The notes: generated by a model not told the origin, from the letters alone. A stretch of DNA of 64,000 nucleotides from Kuafuiihalomonas sp964473255 (GCA_964473255.1 CAYYOT010000014.1:1-64000); one strand, 5' to 3'. Positions 43,808 to 53,385 are shown, counted from the stretch's first letter. Numbers and translations are program-made.

Positions 43808-46426
43808 ATGACCGCGGAACGTCAAAGACTCGAGGAAGAAAAGACTGGTGACAAGCTCTGGTCCCGTTGGGGCCCGTATCTAAGCGAACGACAATGGGGA
43901 ACCGTTCGCGAGGACTACAGCGAACACGGGACGGCGTGGGATTACTTCCCTCACGATATGGCGCGCAGCCGGGCCTATCGCTGGGGTGAGGACGGAATCG
44001 CTGGCATCTCGGATCATCTGCAGCGCTTCAACCTTTCACTTGCCCTGTGGAACGGGAGCGATCCGATTTTGAAAGAGCGTCTGTTCGGCCTCACGAACAG
44101 CGAGGGCAATCACGGCGAAGACGTCAAGGAGCTGTACTACTACCTCGATGCTACGCCGACGCACTCCTACTTGAAGATGCTCTACAAGTATCCGCAGGCC
44201 GCGTTCCCCTACGCCGACCTGGTGGACGAGAACCGCCGTCGCGGCATGGATCAGCTCGAGTACGAGCTCCTCGACACGGGTGTATTCGAAGAGGACCGCT
44301 ACTTCGACGTCTTCGTCGAGTATGCGCGCGCCGACGTCGACGATTGGCTCATGCGCGTCACGGCGTACAACCGGGGGCCGGACGAGGCGCCGCTCTGGCT
44401 CATCCCCCAGGTTGTGGCTCGCAATACGTGGAGCTGGAAGCCGGGCACGCCGAAGCCGAGCTTCGTTGCGCACGGGGCCACGACCAGCTGCGAGTACCCG
44501 GACCTCGGACGGATCGACATCTTCGTCGAGCCCAGCGCCACCCTCGTCTTCACGGAAAACGATACCAATCCGTCGCGCCTGTTTGGCGCTTCACCGACCG
44601 CCGGCTACTACAAAGACGCCTTTCACCGTTTTTTAGTCGACGGAGAGAGCGATGCCATCAATCCCGATCGCCACGGGACCAAAGTGGGGGCGATTCATCA
44701 GCTCACCGTTCCCCCGGGAGCCTCGCGCTCGGTGAGGCTGCGCTTTCGTCGCGGAAAGGCGATCCCGACGGCCTTCGCCGACTTCGAGCCGATATTCGAG
44801 GCTCGAATCGCCGAAGCCAACGACTTTTATCGTGAGCTCCAGCGCGACGTAGTCAGCGACGACGCACGCCGAGTCCAGCGTCAGTCTTTGGCTGGGATGA
44901 TCTGGAGCAAGCAGTTCTTCCACTACGACGTCGGGGAGTGGATCGACGGTGACCCGGCACAGCCTCCGCCGCCACGAAGCCGCGTCAGCGGCCGGAATTG
45001 CGATTGGCGGCACTTGAATAACGCGGACATCATCTCGATGCCCGACAAGTGGGAGTACCCGTGGTACGCGGCCTGGGACTTGGCGTTCCACTGCATCCCG
45101 TTCGCCATGATCGACCCGGAGTTCGCGAAGGCACAGCTCAAGTTGCTGACGCGCGAGTGGTACATGCACCCGAACGGGCAGCTCCCCGCTTATGAGTGGG
45201 CATTTGCCGACGTGAATCCGCCCGTCCACGCATGGGCCAGCTGGCGGGTCTACGAGATCGACCACCAGCAGACCGGTGAAAAGGACATCGCGTTTCTAGA
45301 ATCCGTTTTCCATAAGCTGATGCTGAATTTCACCTGGTGGGTGAATCGGAAGGACGCGGACGGTCGGAACATCTTCCAGGGAGGCTTCCTCGGACTTGAC
45401 AACATAGGCGCCTTCGATCGCTCCGCTCCGCTGCCGATGGGAGGTCACATCAACCAGGCAGACGGCACGAGCTGGATGGCGATGTACAGCCTCAACCTCA
45501 TGCGGATCGCCCTAGAGCTGGCCTGCCACAATCCCGTCTACGAAGACATCGCGACCAAGTTCTTCGAACATTTCTTGGGCATCGCCCACGCGATGACCAA
45601 CATGGCGGACTGCGGTCTCGGTCTTTGGGACGAGCAAGACAAGTTCTACTACGACGCCCTGCAGCTCCCAAACGGCGACCGTGAGGTGCTCCGGCTGCGT
45701 TCGATGGTCGGCCTCATTCCCCTGTTTGCGGTCGAGGTGCTGCAGCCGGAGCTATTGGCCAAGCTCCCCAACTTTGCTCTGCGGCTGGAATGGGTCCTGA
45801 AGAATCGCCCCGAGCTCGCGGCCCTCGTTTCGCACTGGGAGATTCCTGGCCATGGTCAGCAGCGCCTCTTGTCGCTGCTCCGCGGGCACCGGATGAAGCG
45901 CCTATTGCAGCGAATGCTCGACCCGGCCGAGTTCCTGTCTGATTATGGGATTCGTGCTCTATCCAAGGCTCATGGTGACGACCCATTCATTTTTCGGCAC
46001 GATGAAATCGAAGTCTCGGTGAGCTATTTGCCGGGCGAGTCGACGACCGGGCTCTTCGGTGGCAACTCGAATTGGCGTGGGCCCATTTGGTTTCCCGTGA
46101 ACTACCTGTTGATCGAGTCGCTTTGCCGGTTTCACCGCTACTATGGAGACGACTTCAAGGTCGAGTACCCGACGGGGTCGGGCCAGGCCTTGACTCTGCG
46201 GGAGATTGCTCAGCACCTGCGCGAGCGGCTCATTAGTATCTTCGTCGCGGGCGAGGACGGCCGGAGGCCGGTACTAGACTATCATCCCAAGCTGGTGTCA
46301 GACCCGTACTTCAAGGACCACGTGCTCTTTCATGAGTACTTTCATGGCGACACGGGCCGAGGCGTTGGCGCCTCGCATCAGACCGGCTGGACTGGCCTCG
46401 TCGCCGCTCTTATCTCAGGCATCTAG
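43808..46426 (+). CDS. GH63-like alpha-glucosidase/MGH1-type glycoside hydrolase
   Basis: An 872-aa cytoplasmic protein of the glucosidase family with an (alpha/alpha)6 barrel in its second half. Features: YFPHDMARSRAYRWGEDG at the N-terminus, NHGEDVKELYYYLDATPTHS, then DKWEYPWYAAWDLAFH and NGQLPAYEWAFADVNPPVHA, which carry the likely catalytic Asp and Glu. FGGNSNWRGPIWFPVNYLL and HQTGWTGLVA are at the end. Related proteins hydrolyse alpha-glucosides or mannosylglycerate-type compatible solutes. ATG 43808 is eight bases after the VOC gene. It precedes a glucose-dehydrogenase-like SDR, suggesting that glucose is the released product. Confidence 0.85.
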   Translation: MTAERQRLEEEKTGDKLWSRWGPYLSERQWGTVREDYSEHGTAWDYFPHDMARSRAYRWGEDGIAGISDHLQRFNLSLALWNGSDPILKERLFGLTNSEGNHGEDVKELYYYLDATPTHSYLKMLYKYPQAAFPYADLVDENRRRGMDQLEYELLDTGVFEEDRYFDVFVEYARADVDDWLMRVTAYNRGPDEAPLWLIPQVVARNTWSWKPGTPKPSFVAHGATTSCEYPDLGRIDIFVEPSATLVFTENDTNPSRLFGASPTAGYYKDAFHRFLVDGESDAINPDRHGTKVGAIHQLTVPPGASRSVRLRFRRGKAIPTAFADFEPIFEARIAEANDFYRELQRDVVSDDARRVQRQSLAGMIWSKQFFHYDVGEWIDGDPAQPPPPRSRVSGRNCDWRHLNNADIISMPDKWEYPWYAAWDLAFHCIPFAMIDPEFAKAQLKLLTREWYMHPNGQLPAYEWAFADVNPPVHAWASWRVYEIDHQQTGEKDIAFLESVFHKLMLNFTWWVNRKDADGRNIFQGGFLGLDNIGAFDRSAPLPMGGHINQADGTSWMAMYSLNLMRIALELACHNPVYEDIATKFFEHFLGIAHAMTNMADCGLGLWDEQDKFYYDALQLPNGDREVLRLRSMVGLIPLFAVEVLQPELLAKLPNFALRLEWVLKNRPELAALVSHWEIPGHGQQRLLSLLRGHRMKRLLQRMLDPAEFLSDYGIRALSKAHGDDPFIFRHDEIEVSVSYLPGESTTGLFGGNSNWRGPIWFPVNYLLIESLCRFHRYYGDDFKVEYPTGSGQALTLREIAQHLRERLISIFVAGEDGRRPVLDYHPKLVSDPYFKDHVLFHEYFHGDTGRGVGASHQTGWTGLVAALISGI

Positions 46427-46434
46427 GAGAGAAC

Positions 46435-47241
46435 ATGACAGAAAAGAAACTCGAGGGTCAGGTGGCCCTGGTGACCGGCGCAAACTCGGGCATCGGCAAG
46501 GGCATCGCGTTGGCAATGGGAGCCGCCGGGGCCAAGGTGTGCGTAAACTACTACTCAAACCCGAAGTCGGCCGACGAAGTGGTCGAGGCCATCAAGAGCT
46601 CCGGTGGCGAGGCTATCGCCCAGCAGGCAGACGTCTCCGAAGAGGCTCAGGTGCAGGCTCTGTTTTCCGCCACAATCGATGCTCTTGGCACGGTCGATAT
46701 CCTGGTGAACAACGCAGGCCTTCAGCAAGACTCGAGCTTCGCGGAGATGACCCTGCAGCAGTGGAACCGCGTCATCGGTGTGAATCTGACCGGTCAATTC
46801 CTGTGCGCGCGCGAGGCCGTCCGAGAGTTTCGGCGGCGCGGGATGCGTCCCGAGGTCTCCAAGGCGCTCGGCAAGATCATCTGCATCTCCTCGGTCCATG
46901 AAATCATTCCGTGGGGTGGGCACGTGAATTACGCGGCTTCCAAGGGTGGCGTCATGCTGATGATGAAGAGCATGGCCCAGGAGCTCGGGCCAGAGAGGAT
47001 TCGGGTCAACAGCGTGGCTCCGGGAGCCATTCGGACACCGATCAATACCGACGCCTGGGACACGCCCGAGGCCTACGAAAAGCTCCTGAAGCTCATCCCG
47101 CTCAAGCGCATCGGAGAACCCGAGGACTGTGCCCAGGTCGCCACGTGGCTTGCCTCGGATGAAGCGGACTACGTGCACGGCCTTTCGCTCTTCGTCGATG
47201 GCGGCATGACGCTCTATCCAGGCTTCGTCGATAACGGTTGA
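46435..47241 (+). CDS. Glucose 1-dehydrogenase-like SDR
   Basis: A 268-aa classical short-chain dehydrogenase. NAD(P)-binding motif TGANSGIGKGIALAMG, NNAG at NNAGLQQDSS, catalytic Ser in CISSVHEIIPW and the YXXXK pair in YAASKGGVM; GAIRTPINTDAW follows. Similarity to bacterial glucose 1-dehydrogenases (a NYYSNP segment after the second strand suggests NADP tolerance) makes oxidation of glucose to gluconolactone the best guess. A clear ribosome-binding site (AGGAGAGA) precedes ATG 46435. The next gene starts three bases after it ends. Confidence 0.88.
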   Translation: MTEKKLEGQVALVTGANSGIGKGIALAMGAAGAKVCVNYYSNPKSADEVVEAIKSSGGEAIAQQADVSEEAQVQALFSATIDALGTVDILVNNAGLQQDSSFAEMTLQQWNRVIGVNLTGQFLCAREAVREFRRRGMRPEVSKALGKIICISSVHEIIPWGGHVNYAASKGGVMLMMKSMAQELGPERIRVNSVAPGAIRTPINTDAWDTPEAYEKLLKLIPLKRIGEPEDCAQVATWLASDEADYVHGLSLFVDGGMTLYPGFVDNG

Positions 47242-47244
47242 GCG

Positions 47245-47796
47245 ATGTCTTTTCCCCAGCTCGACAAAGAGGTCCCGTGGCTTACGACCGAGCAGATGAT
47301 CGAGGTCGATCGCTTGATGATCGAGGACTTCGAGATCGACCTGGTCCGGATGATGGAGAGCGCCGGACGCAACCTCGCTCGTGTTGCCACCGATCGCTTG
47401 CTCGATCGGAACCCGCACGGCCGGCGCGTGGTCGTGCTTGCAGGGACGGGGGGCAACGGAGGCGGTGCCCTCGTTTGCGCCCGACGCCTCGCCAACTGGG
47501 GCGCCGACGTCGAAGTGTATCTGACGAGCGGTGACGACGCCTCGTTCGGGCCGGTTCCCGCCCACCAGCTCAGCATCGTGAGGAATATGGGCATCGACGT
47601 TCCCGGTGACGCGGTTCGAGCCGAAGCCACCATGACCCTGGCGCTCCCCAAGGCGGGACTCGCGAAGCCGAACATCGAAACCTACGTGGGTGAGCTTTAC
47701 CTGGCCGATATTTCGGTGCCACCGTCTCTATACAGCAGAATGGGGCTCGAGGTTCCCCCCATCTTCGGCGAGTCCGAGATTCTTCGCCTCCGCTAA
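47245..47796 (+). CDS. Shortened NAD(P)H-hydrate epimerase-like protein (YjeF N-domain)
   Basis: The N-terminal part (about residues 1-120) matches the YjeF_N/AIBP fold that epimerises damaged NAD(P)HX: TTEQMIEVDRLMIEDFEIDL and VLAGTGGNGGGALVCARRL. The C-terminal part matches the end of the fold (ATMTLALPKAGL and ADISVPPSLY). Between them, after NMGIDVPGD, about 50-60 residues carrying the conserved loop with the catalytic Asp and potassium site (usually DALLGYG and PSG-containing segments) are absent, though the frame is kept. The 183-aa length is well below the usual 220-240. It is probably inactive as an epimerase, or the region is misassembled. Last gene of the sugar operon. Confidence 0.75.
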   Translation: MSFPQLDKEVPWLTTEQMIEVDRLMIEDFEIDLVRMMESAGRNLARVATDRLLDRNPHGRRVVVLAGTGGNGGGALVCARRLANWGADVEVYLTSGDDASFGPVPAHQLSIVRNMGIDVPGDAVRAEATMTLALPKAGLAKPNIETYVGELYLADISVPPSLYSRMGLEVPPIFGESEILRLR

Positions 47797-47817
47797 CGGA
47801 ACAGCTCAAGACGCGCT

Positions 47818-49401
47818 TCAGACCAAACGACCGCGCAGATGGTCACCTACGCGCAGGGCGTTCGCGACGATGGTGAGCGTCGGGTTCACGGCTGCGCTCG
47901 AAACGAAGAAGCTACCATCGACTACGTAAAGATTGTCGACGTCATGCGTCTTGCACTGAAGGTCGAGGACGGAAGTTGCCGGGTCGGTTCCGAAGCGACA
48001 CGTACCGACCTGATGCCCTAGGCTCTGAGTCGGCATCTTGGTGGCGAAGAAGCCCTCCCCATTGTCATGCACGTGGTCATTGGTGCCGTGCGGATTGAAG
48101 TAGGTGCCGGCCGGCGCTACGTGGCACCCGCATCCGATTTGCTCCAGGATCGACGTCCAGCGCCGGCAGAGCTCCTCGAACGCTTTGGTGTTGTTCTCGC
48201 GGTAGTCGACGATGATGCGCTCACCGTCGACGCGAACCCGGTTCTCTGCGCGGGGCAGATCTTCCGTCGTCAGCCACCAGTCGACGGCGTTCTCGGCAAC
48301 CTGTCGGATGGACAGCGGCCGGTAACGCTCGTCTTGTCCCTCGAGGGCGGCGATGGTCGTTCTCCCCATTAGTTGGACGTTTCCGATGGGAAACGGGAAG
48401 TCGTCGTCGCCATAGTAGAAGTCGTTCACCGCCAATGTCTTCTGAAACGCAGTGGGATTCGGAGTGTCGGTCGAAACGCCCAGCATCGAACCCAGAACGT
48501 GCTTCATGAGATTGCGTCCGACCTGATCCGATGAATTCGCGAGGCCGTTCGGGTGATGGTCGCTCGCGGACCGCAAGAGGAGTGCCGCGGAGTTGACGGC
48601 TCCACAGGCCACGACGACGACGTCCCCCGAAAAGGTCACGGCCTCTCCGTCTCGGTTGGTGCCCACGACCTGCTCGACTCGCTGGCCAGTGGCATCCGTC
48701 TCGAGGCGTTCGACTTTGACTTCGGTCAAGAGGGTTACATTGGGACGGTCCATGACCGGCAGCACCCCCACGACCTCAGCGTCGGACTTGGCGTGCACGA
48801 GGCATGGAAAGCCGTCGCAGGTGTCGCAGCGAATGCAGCGGGACCGCGCTCGATTCTCTTCGTCGATCTGGATTCCCATCGGCGCGGGAAAGGGCTTGAG
48901 GCCGATCCTCTGTAGCTGTGCGAATACGTCGGCGATCCGGGGCTCATGGCTAATGGCGGGGTATGGATAGGACGACGATCGGGTCGGCTCGGTCGGGTCG
49001 TGGCCCGCCTCGCCGTGCACCTGGTACAGGCGCTCGGCTTCGGCGTAGTAAGGCTCGAAGTCCGAGTACGAAAGGGGCCAGGCCGGCGACGTCCCGTCGA
49101 CGTGCTCCACGGCCTCGAAATCGCGCTCCCGCAGGCGAAACAGGGCCGCTCCGTATACCTTGGTGTTGCCTCCGACGTGATAGACGAAGCCAGGTCGGAG
49201 CTCGGCCCCGTTGGGATCGTACATCACCTCTTTCGAGTAGTAGTTGAACGAACCCCTGAAGGTCCAGTTGCCCTTTTCGCGAGGAAGAAACGGCCCTCGC
49301 TCGAGTACCAAGATCTTCTTGCCCGAGTCGGCCAAGCGATTGAGCAACGTACCGCCGCCTGCTCCGGTGCCAATGATGATGACGTCGTACGAATCAGCCA
49401 T
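47818..49401 (-). CDS. GMC family FAD-dependent oxidoreductase
   Basis: A 527-aa glucose-methanol-choline oxidoreductase. FAD-binding N-terminus DVIIIGTGAGGGTLLNRLAD, then KILVLERGPFLPREKGNW. The substrate-side segment CDTCDGFPCLVHAKSDAE is typical of the GMC subfamily with a cysteine-rich insert. The C-terminus has the GMC signature HQVGTCRFG and VVDGSFFVSSAAVNPTLT, with the final Asn as candidate catalytic residue beside His. No signal peptide, so cytoplasmic. Likely an alcohol or sugar dehydrogenase. Convergent with the sugar operon's last gene. Confidence 0.93.
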   Translation of the reverse strand: MADSYDVIIIGTGAGGGTLLNRLADSGKKILVLERGPFLPREKGNWTFRGSFNYYSKEVMYDPNGAELRPGFVYHVGGNTKVYGAALFRLRERDFEAVEHVDGTSPAWPLSYSDFEPYYAEAERLYQVHGEAGHDPTEPTRSSSYPYPAISHEPRIADVFAQLQRIGLKPFPAPMGIQIDEENRARSRCIRCDTCDGFPCLVHAKSDAEVVGVLPVMDRPNVTLLTEVKVERLETDATGQRVEQVVGTNRDGEAVTFSGDVVVVACGAVNSAALLLRSASDHHPNGLANSSDQVGRNLMKHVLGSMLGVSTDTPNPTAFQKTLAVNDFYYGDDDFPFPIGNVQLMGRTTIAALEGQDERYRPLSIRQVAENAVDWWLTTEDLPRAENRVRVDGERIIVDYRENNTKAFEELCRRWTSILEQIGCGCHVAPAGTYFNPHGTNDHVHDNGEGFFATKMPTQSLGHQVGTCRFGTDPATSVLDLQCKTHDVDNLYVVDGSFFVSSAAVNPTLTIVANALRVGDHLRGRLV

Positions 49402-49500
49402 GAATCTTGTTCGCGTATTTGCTTGTGCCCGTCACGCAGATACGGCTGACCTCGACGCCAAAGGGGTGCTCAGGCAAGCAAGCTTATCAAGGGCCGAAGC

Positions 49501-50571
49501 CTATGAATCAGGTTGCGCATCCGGCGGGGTGTCCTCGGGGCCCCGGTGCATGAAAGTTATGACGGCGTAGCGCGTGCCCCGGACGACCGGGCGCACGGCG
49601 TGGGCTAGGCTGCACGAGAAGACGACGCCCGCGCCCGCAGGGGGCGAGTACAGGCTGCCGTTACCGTATTCGGGAAAGTACAGCTCCCCCCCGTCGTAGC
49701 GAGCGGAGTTGAGGTTCAGGGTGAGCGCGAACTGGCGGTGAGCGGTGTCGGGGGCGGTATTGTCTCGGTGGGCATGAAAATAGCCCTGCCCGTCTGCACC
49801 GTAGCGGACCAGCTTGAGGCGCTCGAAGTGGCTGGCCTGAAAGCAAAACGCCTTATGGACCTCGGGCAAGACGCGGCGGGCAATGCTCTGCACGACCTCC
49901 GTGTCGAGCGCCTCATCCTGGATGAAGACATCCTCTCGCCGTTTGTGCTCGGCGCGAACCTCGAGCCCGGCACCCGCGGCATCGCCGGTCGGCATGGGCG
50001 ACTTCTCCGGTCCGAATTCATCGAAGCGCGCGATCAGCTGCTCACACAGCTCTGGGGATAGGATCCGAGGAACTTCGAGAACTGGCGCCCGACCCGACAG
50101 AGACCGGCCGTCCTGACGGGCTTCCTCGCTCAACGCGTCGACGGCTTCGACGAGCTCGTTGACGCTCCAGGGCACCAGGCCCCCTTCGAGGATCCGGAGG
50201 TCTCGGTCCGTGACCATGAGACCGACACGCTCTTCGCTGGGGAGCTGACCGAAGATCGCCTTACGAACTCGCCCTTCCTCGTCGGCCAGGACCTGGACCA
50301 CGGATGGCCGAGACAAGGATTTCAGGTCTGGCCATGTCCCGAATGAATCCACGAGCACGATGTGCTGCAGGTCGTCATTGCTCTCGATCGAACGCGCGAC
50401 GTTGGCCAGGGTCTCCGGGTGCGGTTCGAAGGCTTCCGACGTTGCCCAAAAGACGACCGGCCGGCCCACCGCGTACTCATAGAAGAGCAGCGTCTGCTCC
50501 TGAGTGTTGGGAAGGGCGAAGTTTGGAACTCGGTCACCCGAGAATAGGTTGGGAGATGCCGCGGTCGTCAT
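49501..50571 (-). CDS. Redoxin-like domain fused to a 2-oxoglutarate/Fe(II) oxygenase
   Basis: A 356-aa two-domain protein. The N-terminal 150 residues resemble a thioredoxin-fold peroxiredoxin/AhpC domain (GDRVPNFALPNTQEQTL, RPVVFWATSEAF) but have no cysteine at the active site. The C-terminal 190 residues are a prolyl-4-hydroxylase-type dioxygenase: HXD iron ligands in GYFHAHRDN, distal His and 2OG-binding Arg in SLAHAVRPVVRGTRY. Peptidyl hydroxylation is possible. ATG 50571 is preferred over a TTG at 50607. It lies downstream of phoX on the same strand, beyond the phoX terminator hairpin. Confidence 0.85.
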   Translation of the reverse strand: MTTAASPNLFSGDRVPNFALPNTQEQTLLFYEYAVGRPVVFWATSEAFEPHPETLANVARSIESNDDLQHIVLVDSFGTWPDLKSLSRPSVVQVLADEEGRVRKAIFGQLPSEERVGLMVTDRDLRILEGGLVPWSVNELVEAVDALSEEARQDGRSLSGRAPVLEVPRILSPELCEQLIARFDEFGPEKSPMPTGDAAGAGLEVRAEHKRREDVFIQDEALDTEVVQSIARRVLPEVHKAFCFQASHFERLKLVRYGADGQGYFHAHRDNTAPDTAHRQFALTLNLNSARYDGGELYFPEYGNGSLYSPPAGAGVVFSCSLAHAVRPVVRGTRYAVITFMHRGPEDTPPDAQPDS

Positions 50572-50643
50572 GTCGAACTCGCTCGGACGGATGCCACCTG
50601 AAGTCAAAGGCGACGGAGACGGACGCAGGTAAGCCCGCGGGGA

Positions 50644-50680
50644 GCTGGCCCCGGGGGAGCCGAAACTCCCCCGGGCCAGC
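50644..50680 (-). terminator. Strong stem-loop after phoX
   Basis: A 15-bp stem with one bulged C (50644-50659 with 50666-50680) encloses the loop CCGAAA. It begins six bases past the phoX stop and separates phoX from the 2OG oxygenase gene. There is no T-run, so it is likely a Rho-assisted terminator or a 3'-stabilising structure. Confidence 0.65.
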
Positions 50681-50685
50681 CGAAA

Positions 50686-52926
50686 TCAGGAGCCGATGCG
50701 GCCCAGGAAGAACTTGCTGACCGCCACCAGCGACGGACGCGGCTGCTTCTTGACGCCACCGTCGATGGTGCTGTCCGGCCAGTAGCTGGACGGATTCTTC
50801 AGGGTCGGCAGACCAAACCGGGCAAAGGTCGCGCCCGGGTGCTGGATGTTCAGGAACCACGCGCGGTTGTCCGGCGTGAACTCGGCACCGCAGACCTCAC
50901 AGTCCACCGGACCGGCCACGAACTGCCGCAGGAACCCGCGAGCCTTGCCCTCCGTCGGGACCGCGAAGCCACCGTTGTTGTCGCCTCGGGGCTGACTGCC
51001 GTCGGTGACGATCCAAAGATTGCCCCTATTATCGAAACCGATGTTGTCCGGAGAGCCGATGGGCGCCACCAGGTCCGGCCGGTTGAAGCCGCCAAAGTAC
51101 GTGTCTTCTTGGCCCAGCGGCACGGTCCCCGGAAGCGACGTGAGGTAGTTGCCTACGGTCGAGCCCGGATCGCCACACAACAAGAAGATCTCCCAGGTGA
51201 AGGTCGTGGCGGCGTTGTCGTCCTTGTCCTCCGTAATCTCCATGACATGACCGAAGCGGTTCGGCCCTCGGGGGTTCGGCACCGTGGGGAACGTGCCGAC
51301 CGTGCGCCCTTGGAAGTCACGCGAGCCGTTCGGATCCGTGTCCTGACGACGCGTGTTGTTGGTGAGAGCCACATAGACCTTCTTGGTCTTGGGATTGGCT
51401 TCCACATCCTCCGGGCGGTCCATGGGCGTCGCTCCGAGCAGGTCCGCTGCCTTGCGGGCCTTGATCAAGACCTCGGCCTGGTCGGCAAAACCGTTGCTTT
51501 TGGTGAGCGGGCCCTGGCCCCAGACGAGCGGCAGCCATTCACCCGTACCGTCATCGTTGACCTTAGCCGCGTACAGCGTTCCGTGGTCGAGTAGCTGCAG
51601 GTGCTTGTGCCGCGGCTCCCAGGGCCGGTACTTGTCGCGGGTCACGAACTTGAAGATGTACTCCATGCGCGCGTCGTCACCCGAATACACGACGCAGCGG
51701 TCGTCCTTGGCCAGGATCGTGGTCGCGCACTCGTGCTTGAACCGCCCGATGGCGGTCTTCTTCTTCGGCGTCGAATGCGGGTCGTACGGGTCGACCTCGA
51801 CCACCCAGCCGAAGCGCAAGGCTTCTTTCGGCTCCAGGTCGACATCGAAGCGATCCTCACCGTACTCCCAGCCGCGGTTGGACTGTCCACCGGGCAGCGG
51901 CAGGCGGGCGTGCGCGTCGACGATGTTCATCTCTTCGGGGGTCGAGGCCCGCGCCTCGAACGCGCTGTAATTCCCGAAGTACTGGTCGACGTTCTCCTCG
52001 GCGCTCAAGTAGGACCCCCAGGGCGTCTGGCCACCGGCGCAGTTGTTCAAGGTTCCCAGAACCACCGTACCGGAAGGGTCCGCCGACGTCTTGAGCAGGT
52101 CGTTGCCGGCCGCGGGGCCCGTGAGCTCGATCGGGGTCTCCGCCGTGATCCGGCGGTTGAAGCGCGACCACTTGTTGTAGCCCCAGCGGCCGAAGCGCCG
52201 GCGCACACCGAACACCGAGATACCGTGGGCGGCGAGCTCGACCTTGATGAACTCGGGGTTGTTCTGCACGAAAGTGCGGATTCGCTCCTGTGTCTCAGCC
52301 GGAGTCTCGGGGCGAGTCTCGTTGGCATCGTCGTCGACCACGATCTCCTGACCGAAGAGCGGCCAATCGGGATACTTCATCTCCGGCTGGGTGTATTCGT
52401 GGTTGCAGCAGGCGATGCCGCGACCCGAGATCTTCGTGTTGCGAATGATCGGATAGAATTCGACGGCGTCACAGTTGTACCCGAACTGGTTCGCTTGCGC
52501 GTAGCCGGCACCCGGCTTCAGCAGCTCACCGGCCTCGATCTTGTCGGTATCCAGGTCGGGGACGCGCGGGTTGAGCGAATCGCCCCAGCGGATGACAACG
52601 TCATAGTAGTAGCCCCAAGGGAGCGTCAGCTGGTCGGCCGTCGAGCCAGAGATGGGCCCGAAGGTCAGGCTGTCCTTGTTCCCCTGGCCTTTGCCCTTGC
52701 CTCCGTAGCCGCGAGCCTCGGCGACGCCGGCAGCGCTGAGCACGGTGGCACCGGCCGCCCCGGCCGCACCCTTCATGAGAACGCGACGACCGAGTCGGCG
52801 CTTGAAGATGTCTTCATACGGTTCGCCCGCCGTCGGGCGGTTCTGAAGGGAGACGTCCGCCTGGTCGACCATCTCGTCCTGGTCCACCGGCGTAATCTCG
52901 AGGCTATCGTCTGTCACACCGGTCAT
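50686..52926 (-). CDS. phoX: PhoX-type alkaline phosphatase, Tat-exported
   Basis: A 746-aa protein of the PhoX (DUF839) family, calcium- and iron-dependent phosphatases that release phosphate from organic esters outside the cytoplasm. A long N-terminal region ends with a Tat signal: RR at residues 47-48 in GRRVLMKGAA, then the hydrophobic stretch AAGATVLSAAGVAEA. PhoX motifs include CCNHEYTQPE, GWVVEVDPYDP and PSWT-like segments in the C-terminal half (DNRGNLWIVTDGSQPRGD). Tat export fits folded cofactor-bearing PhoX. The gene is divergent from tatA. I found no convincing Pho box upstream. Confidence 0.9.
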   Translation of the reverse strand: MTGVTDDSLEITPVDQDEMVDQADVSLQNRPTAGEPYEDIFKRRLGRRVLMKGAAGAAGATVLSAAGVAEARGYGGKGKGQGNKDSLTFGPISGSTADQLTLPWGYYYDVVIRWGDSLNPRVPDLDTDKIEAGELLKPGAGYAQANQFGYNCDAVEFYPIIRNTKISGRGIACCNHEYTQPEMKYPDWPLFGQEIVVDDDANETRPETPAETQERIRTFVQNNPEFIKVELAAHGISVFGVRRRFGRWGYNKWSRFNRRITAETPIELTGPAAGNDLLKTSADPSGTVVLGTLNNCAGGQTPWGSYLSAEENVDQYFGNYSAFEARASTPEEMNIVDAHARLPLPGGQSNRGWEYGEDRFDVDLEPKEALRFGWVVEVDPYDPHSTPKKKTAIGRFKHECATTILAKDDRCVVYSGDDARMEYIFKFVTRDKYRPWEPRHKHLQLLDHGTLYAAKVNDDGTGEWLPLVWGQGPLTKSNGFADQAEVLIKARKAADLLGATPMDRPEDVEANPKTKKVYVALTNNTRRQDTDPNGSRDFQGRTVGTFPTVPNPRGPNRFGHVMEITEDKDDNAATTFTWEIFLLCGDPGSTVGNYLTSLPGTVPLGQEDTYFGGFNRPDLVAPIGSPDNIGFDNRGNLWIVTDGSQPRGDNNGGFAVPTEGKARGFLRQFVAGPVDCEVCGAEFTPDNRAWFLNIQHPGATFARFGLPTLKNPSSYWPDSTIDGGVKKQPRPSLVAVSKFFLGRIGS

Positions 52927-53385
52927 GGTTCTTCCCCCAACTCACTTTCGGGGCCTCGGTGGCGCTCTCGGCGCCATCGAGGCGGTTCAGCTTTTTTGGA
53001 TTCACGGGCTCAGCCCGCGACGAAAGCTCCGGTCTTGGCGTTACGTGGGAATGAACCGACCGAAACATGATCGACACTCCATCGCTTGTGGCGCGACTGA
53101 AGCGCTCGAGGTCGACCCTGTAATGCTGGAGGTGCCTTCTGCACGCGCGACGAAGGACGCACGCGCCTCATTTGAAACGACCTGCAAACGCTGCGGTGTT
53201 GCGAACGTCACAGGACTGCCTTCGCTTGGTTCGCATCGCGGAGCTGACAGCGTTCATCGTTCGCCGTCGCCGGGATCGGGACGCCCGTTCGCCTATCGAC
53301 TAAGTGAACAGACCGCCGGTCCAGGATCCGCAACGGCAGAGTCTCGGGTGCGCTCGGCGGGCTCGACGTGCTACAGCGACCCACG
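52927..53385. other. 459-base divergent intergenic region, phoX to tatA
   Basis: No protein-like frame is seen here: the 244-codon open frame across it merges with antisense-looking tatA sequence and lacks a family match. It presumably holds the phoX and tatA promoters. I looked for a Pho box (paired CTGTCAT-like repeats 11 bases apart) and for clear -35/-10 pairs and saw neither. Confidence 0.4.
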
